From Gemmataceae bacterium (GTDB lineage Bacteria; Planctomycetota; Planctomycetia; Gemmatales; Gemmataceae): 6,550 nucleotides of DNA. How positions within the stretch are numbered: the stretch's first letter is position 1; every line of letters starts with the position of its first letter. The notes under the pieces are model-generated. The model was not told where the DNA came from and did no database searches. It worked only from the letters and a program-made list of their open reading frames with translations. Position numbers and translations under genes: made by a program. The DNA is taken from assembly GCA_947490035.1 (NCBI GenBank), contig CANLGS010000247.1:1-6550 (forward strand), given 5' to 3'. This document shows, piece after piece, positions 1 to 6,508 of this stretch.

Positions 1-119
1 GGCTGAGTACCCCAAGGGAGAAGGGATTCTGAGATGTGCCCTTGGCCTTCTGAGGGGGCGGTAACACCATGGCTTCCTCTCCATGTTATTCTGAGCCATG
101 ATGTTATAGCAAACCTCAA
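1..119. other. Unassigned left edge, no recognisable gene
   Basis: I see no recognisable gene here. In the frame of the downstream Calx-beta protein there are stops at 30-32 and 99-101. One other plus frame is open from the window edge to a TAA at 62-64 and could be the last 20 codons of a gene lying outside the window, but I do not recognise the peptide. The minus strand is also open from 120 to the edge, again unrecognised. The heptamer TTCTGAG occurs three times (27-33, 48-54, 89-95). Short inverted repeats are present: 12-18 with 39-45, 19-24 with 46-51, and 68-74 with 94-100. By hand count GC is about 62% in 1-60 and 43% in 61-120, against 75% in 181-240. This could be the flank of a mobile element, a structured RNA or a misjoin; nothing decides. 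Confidence 0.4.
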
Positions 120-698
120 GTCACGCAAATCAGTAACCTGAGCGGCCCGCTGACTGTCAACTACACCGTCACCGGCACGGCCACCAGCGGCACCGACTAC
201 ACGGCGCTCACGGGCAGCGTCACCATCCCGGCGGGCGAGGCCTCCGTCAATGTGACGGTCACGGTGACCGACGACAGCGACGACGAACCGCTGGAGGGCG
301 TCGGGGTTTCTATCACGGCGCACTCCAGCTACGCCATCGGGGATTCGGGGTCCGCGCTGGTCGGCATCACGGACGACGACCTGCCGGAAGTGACGGTTGC
401 GAAGATCGTGGATGTGGCCGAGACCGGCGGCTACGGCGTCTTCCGGTTCTCGCGCACGCTCGGCGAGTTGGGCACGGAACTGACGGTCTGGTACACGGTC
501 GGCGGCACAGCGACCAACGGCACCGACTACGCCTCAGTGACCGGAACGGTGACATTCGCCGCCAACGTCGCCACGGTGGACGTGGTTATTACCCCGAACA
601 CGGACAGTTCGACGGAGGGGACCGAAACCGTAACCGTAACGATCTCGTCGGACCCCACGTACACGATCGGCACCGCGAACTCGGACACTCTCGACATT
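120..698 (+). repeat. Two tandem Calx-beta coding repeats, period 330 bp
   Basis: Two copies of the Calx-beta module lie in tandem. The clearest match is the segment encoding GTATSGTDY at 174-200 and GTATNGTDY at 504-530, an offset of exactly 330 bp (110 codons). Each copy is led by LTV-x-YTV and followed by a TV(T/S)x-rich strand region. The first copy ends in an acidic ITDDD linker. The first copy lacks its N-terminal strand because similarity stops near 120. Calx-beta modules are beta-sandwich folds that often bind calcium in tandem arrays in adhesins and planctomycete surface proteins. Confidence 0.75.
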
Positions 699-1643
699 CG
701 CGAGGAAGCGGCGGGCGCGGTCAGCGGGAAGTTCTGGAGCGACACCAACGGCGACGGCACGCTCAACACCGGCGAAACCGGGTTGGCCTACCGCAGCGTC
801 TTCCTGATGAAGGCCGCCGAAGTCGTCGCGCAAACGATCACCGACGCAAGCGGCAACTACTCGTTCAGCGGCGTCACCGCCGGCACGTACAGCATCCTGT
901 TCGAGGTGCCCGGCGAGTTCACCCCGACCACCTCCGTGGATGGAATCGTAACTGCGGCGGTCGTCGCGGGCGCAACAACGAGCAATATCAACGCCGGCGC
1001 GCAACCGCCGGCCGGGACTTGGGCAATAAACGGGAAAGAATACGGGATCGACTGGAGCACGTTCGATGAGGCGCACCCCACAGAAGCTACCCGCGATGAC
1101 GGCGTCCGCGGGCAGTATTACAAGGTGAAGACAGTCTCCAACAAAGTGATCGATGTGTGGATCACGCACCCGTGGCAATCTCAAAATCCAATCATTCGGG
1201 CGCGGTACCCAAAGTTATTCTTTGAACCCAATCTCCAATACAACTGCCATGCATACACATTCGGCCTGACGCATGTGCGAATCTCAAACGGTAGCATGAT
1301 TCACTGTTCTGTGAATACACAAGCCGCAGCAAAGACACTCATCGACGAACTCTACACGGAAGTAACTGATATAGCAGCGAGAAAGGCTCTCGCAGCTGGG
1401 AAGAGAGTGGTCGGCACGTTCTCCACACCGGCGGGGCTCTACGCGCACAGTGTGGTCCTGACGAAAATCGTGCTGAACCAAGATGGCTCGGTCAACTTTC
1501 AGGAGTCCGAGTGCAACACCAAGAACGGCGATCAGGCGATCAAACTTAACGAAAGTCTGAATAAGGTCAAGAATGTATACGCGGGAGATCATCTGGCGGT
1601 CGCAGACAGGGCTACAACCTTCAAGTTTCGCGTACTCAAGTAA
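120..1643 (+). CDS. Secreted Calx-beta / SdrD-B multidomain protein with C-terminal Cys-His domain, 5' incomplete
   Basis: This is probably a large extracellular or cell-surface protein that has lost its N-terminus. The frame is open from 102. Similarity to a Calx-beta repeat starts near 120, so the formal GTG start at 252 would cut through that repeat and is unlikely to be the native start. Numbering from that GTG: the first repeat ends in an ITDDD linker at 39-43. A complete second Calx-beta repeat spans about 47-149. An SdrD-B or carboxypeptidase-regulatory-like module spans about 155-250, with an acidic EF-hand-like loop DTNGDGTLNTGE (164-175) that may bind calcium. The final domain, about 255-463, has YNCHAYTFG with Cys332 and His333, then AHSVV with His399. 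Cys before His, each in a hydrophobic setting, resembles papain-like folds (NlpC/P60, CHAP, or DUF7689-type domains), so peptidase or amidase activity is possible but only inferred. There is no signal peptide, because the N-terminus is missing, and no sorting motif at the C-terminus. GC falls from about 65-75% in the repeats to 43-50% over the last domain, suggesting a different origin. I am confident of the repeats, less so of the last domain. Confidence 0.75.
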   Translation, partial: VTQISNLSGPLTVNYTVTGTATSGTDYTALTGSVTIPAGEASVNVTVTVTDDSDDEPLEGVGVSITAHSSYAIGDSGSALVGITDDDLPEVTVAKIVDVAETGGYGVFRFSRTLGELGTELTVWYTVGGTATNGTDYASVTGTVTFAANVATVDVVITPNTDSSTEGTETVTVTISSDPTYTIGTANSDTLDIREEAAGAVSGKFWSDTNGDGTLNTGETGLAYRSVFLMKAAEVVAQTITDASGNYSFSGVTAGTYSILFEVPGEFTPTTSVDGIVTAAVVAGATTSNINAGAQPPAGTWAINGKEYGIDWSTFDEAHPTEATRDDGVRGQYYKVKTVSNKVIDVWITHPWQSQNPIIRARYPKLFFEPNLQYNCHAYTFGLTHVRISNGSMIHCSVNTQAAAKTLIDELYTEVTDIAARKALAAGKRVVGTFSTPAGLYAHSVVLTKIVLNQDGSVNFQESECNTKNGDQAIKLNESLNKVKNVYAGDHLAVADRATTFKFRVLK

Positions 1644-1782
1644 TTCACCAATTTCACCACATCGAATTTGCGAGTCACATGCGCCATGAATCACCGATGT
1701 GCTGAAGAGTCACTGTAAAAATACTCGCGTGTCGTAAACAATTGCGTATTTCAGCACTCGATCCCACTCGTCGGAACGAAAC

Positions 1783-2463
1783 ATGATGGCGACGAACAGG
1801 TTTCGGAAGCGTGCCATTCTCCTCGCCGCGGCACTCGTTGGCGGGGCTCTCGTCGGAGGGTATCTCTACATGTCTCGCGCGCGGAATCCGATCAAACCGT
1901 TACCCACTGCGCCTATTTGTGCGATCCACTTCCTGACCGCTGACGAGCGGGCCGAGCGCCCACGGGCCGCTGACAATCCCGTCCTCGTACCCTACGACAC
2001 GGCGGAGGTTCGCTTTCACAACTCGAGTCAGGGCACCATCGAGGTGTACGACCTCGACCGCACCCCATCTGCAACCAGCCAAACGCGCGACGCTTTCATC
2101 GTGGGGGTCGAAGTGCGCGACGCGGCCGGCAGCATCCTCGACGGGTTCGACTGGGAGCAAGACTCCATTCGGTCGTTGGTGAAAACGGAAATCGTCCCCA
2201 CCACGGAGTGGGTTCTGTCAAAGACCCGTGCTCGGTACACGGTTCTCCCTGGCGGGACGGTCGGGCTGCCGATGTCGATTCTCGGCCGAGTTACGGAACC
2301 CCGTCGCGGCCTCAAGCCCGGTGCATACACCGTGCGCGCGACGGTGACTTACGCCGAAGCGCCGTCCGGAGAAATCCGGCATCTCACGTCTGAGCCGGTG
2401 ACCGTGATCGTGACCGAAGATCACATCAAAGCGGCCGAGGCGTACTGGGCTTCTTTGAAGTAG
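1783..2463 (+). CDS. Membrane-anchored protein of unknown function
   Basis: I do not recognise a named family. The 226-residue product starts with a basic segment (RFRKR, 6-10) and one hydrophobic helix at about 11-30, which fits an uncleaved signal anchor or a signal peptide. The first ATG at 1783 is followed directly by a second at 1786, and no strong Shine-Dalgarno sequence is seen for either; GGAACGAA just upstream is a weak candidate. There is no lipobox cysteine near the helix end. The remainder (about 67-211) is soluble and rich in predicted beta strands. It ends in LKPGAYTVRATVTY (177-190), a pattern common in Ig-like or BsuPI-like beta sandwiches, so an extracytoplasmic beta-sandwich domain is my inference. 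The 139-bp gap from the upstream gene is relatively AT-rich and could hold a promoter, but I cannot define boxes. The gene converges on sdhA with 45 bp between stops. Codon use looks native. That the gene is real is likely; its function is unknown. Confidence 0.7.
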   Translation: MMATNRFRKRAILLAAALVGGALVGGYLYMSRARNPIKPLPTAPICAIHFLTADERAERPRAADNPVLVPYDTAEVRFHNSSQGTIEVYDLDRTPSATSQTRDAFIVGVEVRDAAGSILDGFDWEQDSIRSLVKTEIVPTTEWVLSKTRARYTVLPGGTVGLPMSILGRVTEPRRGLKPGAYTVRATVTYAEAPSGEIRHLTSEPVTVIVTEDHIKAAEAYWASLK

Positions 2464-2470
2464 GACTTCA
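2456..2470. terminator. Small hairpin across the stop codon, weak terminator candidate
   Basis: TGAAGT-AGG-ACTTCA forms a perfect 6-bp stem with a 3-nt loop that spans the TAG stop of the 1783 gene. It sits between two convergent genes, where a bidirectional terminator would be expected. The stem is short and has no T-tract on either side, so it may be chance. I saw no better hairpin in 2464-2508. Confidence 0.2.
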
Positions 2471-2508
2471 TCCCCGCGGCCCGCTTGCGTTTCCCCTTCG
2501 TCGCTATC

Positions 2509-4425
2509 TCACTTGTAGCTCCGCTCGACGAGCTTCACGGTCTCGAACGTGAGCGGTTCCTCGTTGCGGATCGGGGTTTTGGCTTCGCCTGCGTACTCCC
2601 ACGCGGCCACGTGGCAGAACTTCGCGTCGTCGCGCTTCGCCTCGCCGTCGGATGTCTGGTACTCCGTCCGGAAGTGCCCGCCGCAACTCTCCTCGCGCAC
2701 CAAGGCGTCGCGAGCTAACAACTCCCCGAACTCCATGAAGTCGGACACGCGGTTCGCACGCTCCAGCGCCTTATTCATGTCCGCGTCCGTACCCGGCACG
2801 GTCACGTTCCGCCAGAAATCTTCCCGCAACTCCTGAATGCGTGCGATCGCGGCTTCCAGCCCTTGCCGCGTGCGGGCCATCCCGACCTTCTCCCACATCA
2901 CGTTGCCGACCTCGCGGTGAAGCTCGGTCGCGGTCTTCTTCCCCTTGATCGCCAGCAGTTTCTTGATCTTCTCCGTGGCTTCGGCTTCGGTGCGTTTGAA
3001 CTCGGGGTGATCCGTCGGCGTCGCGCCCGGCTTCTCGCCCGCGAGCCAGTGCGTGAGCGTGTACGGCAGCACGAAGTAGCCGTCGGCCAAGCCTTGCATC
3101 AGCGCGCTCGCGCCGAGCCGGTTCGCGCCGTGGTCGGAGAAGTTCGCCTCCCCGATCACGAACAGCCCCGGCACGTTCGACATGAGTTCGTAGTTCACCC
3201 ACAAGCCGCCCATCGTGTAGTGAACGGCGGGGTAGATGCGCATCGGCCGCTCGTAGCCGCTCTCCGCGGTGATGCGCTCGTACATCTCGAACAGGTTGCT
3301 GTACTTCGCCGCGATCTTGTCGCGCCCCTGCTTCGCGATGGCCGTGGCGAAGTCGAGGTACACGCCGCGTCCGCCGGGTCCGACGCCGCGTCCGTCGTCG
3401 CACGCCTCCTTCGACGCGCGGCTGGCGATGTCGCGCGGCGCGAGGTTCCCGTAGCTCGGGTACTTGCGTTCGAGGTAGTAGTCGCGCGCCCCTTCGGGGA
3501 TTTCGCCGGGGTGTTTGCCCGCGTCGCCCGCGTTCTTCGGCACCCACACGCGGCCGTCGTTGCGAAGCGATTCGCTCATCAGCGTGAGCTTCGACTGGTG
3601 ATCGCCCGCGACCGGGATGCACGTCGGGTGAATCTGCGTGTAGCACGGGTTGGCGAACGCAGCGCCGCGCTTGTACGCGCGGTAGGTCGCGGTGACGTTG
3701 CAGCCGACGGCGTTCGTGGAGAGGAAGAACACGTTGCCGTAGCCGCCGGTGGCGAGCACCACCGCGTCGGCCGTGTGCGGTTCGATCTTGCCGGTTTCGA
3801 GGTGCCGCGTGACGATGCCCCTGGCCTTGCCGTCGATGACGACGAGGTCGAGCATCTCGCAGCGCGGGTACATCTGCACCGCGCCGAGGCCGATCTGACG
3901 CGACAGCGCCTGATACGCACCGAGCAGAAGTTGCTGCCCGGTCTGGCCGCGACAGTAGAAGGTGCGCTGGAGCTGCGCCCCGCCGAAGCTGCGCGTATCG
4001 AGGAGGCCGCCGTACTCGCGCGCGAACGGCACGCCCTGCGCCACGCACTGGTCGATGATGTTCACCGACACTTCCGCGAGGCGATGCACGTTGGCTTCGC
4101 GCGAGCGAAAGTCGCCGCCCTTCACGGTGTCGTAGAACAGTCGGTAAACGCTGTCGCCGTCGTTGCGGTAGTTCTTCGCGGCGTTGATGCCGCCTTGCGC
4201 GGCGATGCTGTGCGCGCGGCGCGGCGAGTCCTGAAAGCAGAAGCACGACACCTTGTAGCCCAACTCCGCGAGTGACGCGGCGGCGCTACCGCCGGCCAGC
4301 CCGCTGCCGACCACGATGACGTGGTACTTCGACTTGTTGGCCGGGTTGATGAGCCGCTGTTGCTCTTTGAACCGCGTCCACTTCTCGGCCGTCGGCCCGC
4401 CCGGAACTTTCGCGTCGAGTCGCAT
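2509..4425 (-). CDS. sdhA: Succinate dehydrogenase / fumarate reductase flavoprotein subunit, type B
   Basis: Oxidises succinate to fumarate (or the reverse) using covalently bound FAD, at the cytoplasmic face of the membrane complex II of the respiratory chain and TCA cycle. The 638 residues match the usual length of the non-classical (Bacteroidetes, Chlamydia and epsilonproteobacterial) SdhA type. Visible motifs are the Rossmann dinucleotide fold [12 protein letters not shown] (38-49) and AHSIAAQGG (71-79), whose His72 is the expected FAD-linking histidine. QIHPT contains His266, APRDIASRA contains the catalytic Arg331, AVHYTMGG contains His402, and [10 protein letters not shown] contains Arg436. 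All key active-site residues are therefore present. The ATG at 4425 gives an N-terminus ([11 protein letters not shown]...) that resembles family members, so the start is well supported although no strong ribosome binding site is visible. It follows sdhC on the same strand after a 156-bp gap holding a large palindrome. No sdhB follows: the next gene is convergent and ends 45 bp away. Confidence 0.97.
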   Translation of the reverse strand: MRLDAKVPGGPTAEKWTRFKEQQRLINPANKSKYHVIVVGSGLAGGSAAASLAELGYKVSCFCFQDSPRRAHSIAAQGGINAAKNYRNDGDSVYRLFYDTVKGGDFRSREANVHRLAEVSVNIIDQCVAQGVPFAREYGGLLDTRSFGGAQLQRTFYCRGQTGQQLLLGAYQALSRQIGLGAVQMYPRCEMLDLVVIDGKARGIVTRHLETGKIEPHTADAVVLATGGYGNVFFLSTNAVGCNVTATYRAYKRGAAFANPCYTQIHPTCIPVAGDHQSKLTLMSESLRNDGRVWVPKNAGDAGKHPGEIPEGARDYYLERKYPSYGNLAPRDIASRASKEACDDGRGVGPGGRGVYLDFATAIAKQGRDKIAAKYSNLFEMYERITAESGYERPMRIYPAVHYTMGGLWVNYELMSNVPGLFVIGEANFSDHGANRLGASALMQGLADGYFVLPYTLTHWLAGEKPGATPTDHPEFKRTEAEATEKIKKLLAIKGKKTATELHREVGNVMWEKVGMARTRQGLEAAIARIQELREDFWRNVTVPGTDADMNKALERANRVSDFMEFGELLARDALVREESCGGHFRTEYQTSDGEAKRDDAKFCHVAAWEYAGEAKTPIRNEEPLTFETVKLVERSYK

Positions 4426-4452
4426 GATTTACTCGCGTGGAACGGCAAGAAG

Positions 4453-4565
4453 AAGAGCCGCAGATGACGCAGACGGACGCAGATCAAAACCAAGAACAGA
4501 ATTGTTTGAAAACAAATGCTTGTCTTCGGTTTTATCTGCGTCCATCTGCGTCATCTGCGGCTCTT
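4453..4565. repeat. 113-nt imperfect palindrome between sdhC and sdhA
   Basis: The outer arms 4453-4484 and 4534-4565 are reverse complements over 32 nt with one mismatch. Pairing continues inward imperfectly (AAAACC with GGTTTT, then AAGAACA and TTGTTT-type matches) to a small loop near 4507-4511. The arms themselves are built from short GACGCAGAT-like units. Translated, they give peptides such as ICVHLRHLR, known to me as spurious ORFs from dispersed palindromic repeats in several bacterial phyla, so this is probably a REP- or MITE-like genomic repeat. It begins 16 nt after the sdhC stop and ends 27 nt before the sdhA start, filling nearly the whole gap. As RNA it would form a strong hairpin inside an sdhC-sdhA transcript; there is no T-tract, so simple intrinsic termination is not indicated. 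Confidence 0.85.
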
Positions 4566-4581
4566 AGTTCTGACTCTTCTC

Positions 4582-5385
4582 TTAAACGGTCTTGTACAGC
4601 GGCGGGGCGAGGCCGGTCCACGGGCTGGACCAGACGCCGATCACGATGGCGAGGTTGCCCGCGAGGATCACGGTCGCGACCGCGAAGCCGGCGAGCCGGA
4701 TCGCCGGCGCGAACCGGTTGTTCTTCAGCCCGAGCGTCTGGAACGCGCTCTGCACGCCGTGCAACAGGTGCAGGAACAGCACCACTTGCGCGACGATGTA
4801 CAGCACCGCCAGCCACGGCGTCGTGAACCCGAACACCACCATGCTGTACACGTCGTGCTGACCGTTCGCGTCCTTCAAGTCCGCGTAGCTCACGAACTTG
4901 CCCGGTTCGACTTCCGCCTGGTGAACCAACGCGAACGTGAAGTGCACGAGGTGGAACAGCACGAACAGCCCGACCACGGCCCCGCTCCAGATCATCGTGC
5001 GGCTGGCGGCGGTCGCCTGCACGCTGCCGGGGTGCGCGTACGGCACCGGGCGTGCGGCACGCGACCGCAGTGTTAACCGTATCGCGAGCGTCAGGTGTAA
5101 CGCGAAGATCGTAAGCAACCCGGCGCGCGCGACCCAGATCAGCGCGCCGAGGCTGTGCGTGAGGAAGTAGGCGTAGCCGTTGATCGCGTCCCGCCCCTGA
5201 AACACCTTCAGGTTGCCGATCATGTGGAACGCGCTGAACCCGACCAGGCCCAGCCCGGTAAGCGCGACGACGATCTTCGCGCCGACACTGGAGTCGAAGA
5301 ACGCCCAGAGGAACGAGTTCGCGCCGGTCAGCGCCGCGTCCTTCTTCTGCTTCGGGTGGCGCACGGGGGAAGTTGAACCGGCCAT
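4582..5385 (-). CDS. sdhC: Succinate dehydrogenase cytochrome b subunit, b558-type
   Basis: Membrane anchor of complex II that carries heme b and passes electrons to quinone, most likely menaquinone. The product is 267 residues from the ATG at 5385 and has five hydrophobic helices at about 34-56, 79-103, 130-155, 187-211 and 229-252. Candidate axial heme ligands lie in them: His54 (FHMIGNL), His97 (ALHLTL), His145 or His148 (FHLVHF), and His206 or His209 (LHLLHG). This is the pattern of the single-subunit, di-heme anchors of Wolinella FrdC and Bacillus SdhC. A polar insertion at about 156-180 separates helices III and IV. I chose ATG 5385 over the in-frame GTG at 5454 because the added 23 residues are basic and proline-rich, unlike the family, and would overlap the neighbouring reading frame. 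It is the first sdh gene and is followed by sdhA. No strong Shine-Dalgarno is visible; the DUF2306 remnant ends 43 bp upstream on the same strand. Confidence 0.93.
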   Translation of the reverse strand: MAGSTSPVRHPKQKKDAALTGANSFLWAFFDSSVGAKIVVALTGLGLVGFSAFHMIGNLKVFQGRDAINGYAYFLTHSLGALIWVARAGLLTIFALHLTLAIRLTLRSRAARPVPYAHPGSVQATAASRTMIWSGAVVGLFVLFHLVHFTFALVHQAEVEPGKFVSYADLKDANGQHDVYSMVVFGFTTPWLAVLYIVAQVVLFLHLLHGVQSAFQTLGLKNNRFAPAIRLAGFAVATVILAGNLAIVIGVWSSPWTGLAPPLYKTV

Positions 5386-5428
5386 GAGGTCTGCTCGCGG
5401 GTGCCGCGGGTGGTGACGTGAAGGTATC

Positions 5429-5998
5429 TTACGCGGCGGACGCGCGCCGGCCACGAACGGTCGGCGCGCGCCACCGCTCCGCGACCTCGAAGGCCGCGAG
5501 CGGGAACAGCCAACTGACCCAGGCGGCGACGATGTACGCCTGCTCCGGACTCGGCACCCCGATCAGTCTCGCGGCGCCCGAGATCAGCCGCAGGGCCACC
5601 GCCGAACAGATGAGGACGTAGCAGCGGAGCATCCACCGGCGGTGCCGGTCGTACCGGCGGCGGCGCGCCTGAACGACGCCGGCGACGGCGCAGCCCGCGG
5701 TCGCCCCCGACAACAGCAGGAAGCTCAACCCCGCCGGCCAACCGCCGAACGCGTGCCGGGACATCACCACGCTGCTGGGGAGTACGAACACCAGCAGCAC
5801 GCCGACCTGAACCCGGCCCAGCACGCGGTGCCATTTGGGGTGCCGGCGGCGCACGCGTGCGCTCAGCAGGATCAGGCCGTTAACCAGCACGAACGGGGCG
5901 GAGCAGATGTGAACGTAGAACGCCACCCGGTAGGCGCCGGCGAACGTCAACTCGCGGCCCTGGAGGAACAGCGCGTCGAAGTTCGGCGGGAAGTAGTC
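5429..5998 (-). pseudogene. DUF2306 membrane protein, N-terminus missing
   Basis: A multi-pass membrane protein with similarity to DUF2306, a family of unknown function. The similarity starts abruptly at DYFPPNFDALFLQGRE (first codon 5998-5996) and runs to the TAA at 5429-5431. Counting from the TTG at 5950, hydrophobic segments lie at about 9-30, 46-63, 74-93, 107-125 and 139-156. Conserved-looking elements are YVHICSAPF (12-20), the basic HPKWHRVLGR loop (37-46) and YDRHRRWMLR (100-109). Upstream of Asp the frame continues for only ten further codons to a TGA at 6029-6031 and contains no ATG. The only plausible internal start, TTG 5950, would cut off conserved sequence. I therefore read it as a 5'-truncated remnant fused to the DUF1559 piece. 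A short translated product from TTG cannot be excluded. Confidence 0.7.
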
Positions 5999-6002
5999 CG
6001 GA

Positions 6003-6317
6003 CGGCCCGAGGCCGGAGCGCGTCTCCATCAGCGCGATCGTGTTCGACGTGCCGTCCGGAATCATCCTCAACGAGGTCGCGCGGTCGTAGCCCATGAAGC
6101 CGTTGCCGGCGGCACCCGCGGGGCGCGGTGCGGCGTCGGAGCCGATGCCGGCCATCGCGACGTAGTTCGTCACCGCGTCGCCCGGCTTCACCTCCTTCGA
6201 CTCGGGGCAGACGAACGTCTTGATCGGCGTCCCGGCCGGCGCGAGGTTCCCCGCGTACCCCGCCTTCACGTCGAACCGCTTGTAGACGGAATCCTGTTCG
6301 ATGTACGGCAGCTTGAT
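6003..6317 (-). pseudogene. DUF1559 protein, internal fragment
   Basis: DUF1559 proteins are very abundant in planctomycetes. They normally begin with a type IV pilin-like methylation signal and end with an H-x-G...DG region. This piece holds only the middle: KLPYIEQDSVYKRFD, the IKTFVCPES segment, VTNYVAMAGIGSDAA, and IPDGTSNTIALMETRSGLGP, whose last codon ends at 6003. The expected N-terminal pilin signal is absent and is replaced by the transposase-like piece upstream. The expected C-terminus is replaced by the DUF2306 remnant in another frame. A frame from ATG 6335 to 5880 stays open through both junctions but is only partly homologous. I call it a fragment of a broken gene. Identity of the family is fairly sure. 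Confidence 0.75.
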
Positions 6318-6321
6318 CCGA

Positions 6322-6495
6322 CTTGCGGCTGACATCGGCGTCTTCGGCCAACGAGGTGATCGTGGCCGTTCCGCGGATCGCCTGGAGGGCCCGGTCTAAC
6401 CGCTCGGCCGATCCCAGCCGCGTGGCGGGACAAGCGTTGGCGACACGAACGTGGTCGGGGTGGGCTTCGGCGGCGACAGGAGTGGTCCGAACCAT
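6322..6495 (-). pseudogene. N-terminal piece of a probable transposase (HTH region), truncated
   Basis: The first 58 codons from ATG 6495 encode a segment ending ...TSLAEDADVSRK. This resembles the helix-turn-helix N-terminus of transposases or integrase-type proteins common in planctomycetes, in which the SRK is usually followed by F-(V/L)-Y-Q-Q. Here that continuation is missing, because the sequence switches to DUF1559 at about 6321. The same frame stays open to a TGA at 5947-5949, giving a 182-residue chimeric ORF whose last two thirds have no homology. The start is well supported by GGAG at 6505-6508, nine nt upstream of the ATG. The upstream 6509-6550 stretch might hold a promoter or the end of an insertion sequence, but I cannot define it. 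The family assignment is moderate and rests on recognition of the motif, not on a search. Confidence 0.45.
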
Positions 6496-6504
6496 GTCTG
6501 TGTT

Positions 6505-6508
6505 CTCC
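6505..6508 (-). promoter_or_regulatory. Shine-Dalgarno GGAG for the ATG at 6495
   Basis: On the minus strand GGAG lies nine nt upstream of the ATG at 6495-6493. This is the best ribosome binding site in the window and fixes the start there instead of at the TTG at 6540. Confidence 0.55.

Noticed and set aside
27..60. CTGAGA motif as part of a TPP riboswitch, or a group II intron 3' end
   Set aside because: None of the other conserved elements of either RNA could be found nearby.
2771..4275. Two long open frames overlapping sdhA (2863-4275 on plus, 2771-4246 on minus)
   Set aside because: They are shadows of the high-GC sdhA gene: their translations are Arg-, Ala- and His-rich with no domain, while sdhA has all catalytic motifs.
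4437..5076. Plus-strand ORFs starting in the palindrome and running into the sdhC region
   Set aside because: Their first parts are translations of the repeat (ICVHLRHLR type), and the rest is antisense to the well-supported sdhC gene.
5386..5454. N-terminal extension of sdhC to the GTG at 5454
   Set aside because: The extra 23 residues are basic and proline-rich, not typical of the family, and overlap the end of the DUF2306 frame; ATG 5385 gives the expected N-terminus.
5880..6335. The ORF from ATG 6335 to 5880 as one intact gene
   Set aside because: Only 6317-6003 shows DUF1559 similarity; beyond 6003 it reads the DUF2306 piece out of frame, and its start lies inside the transposase-like piece.
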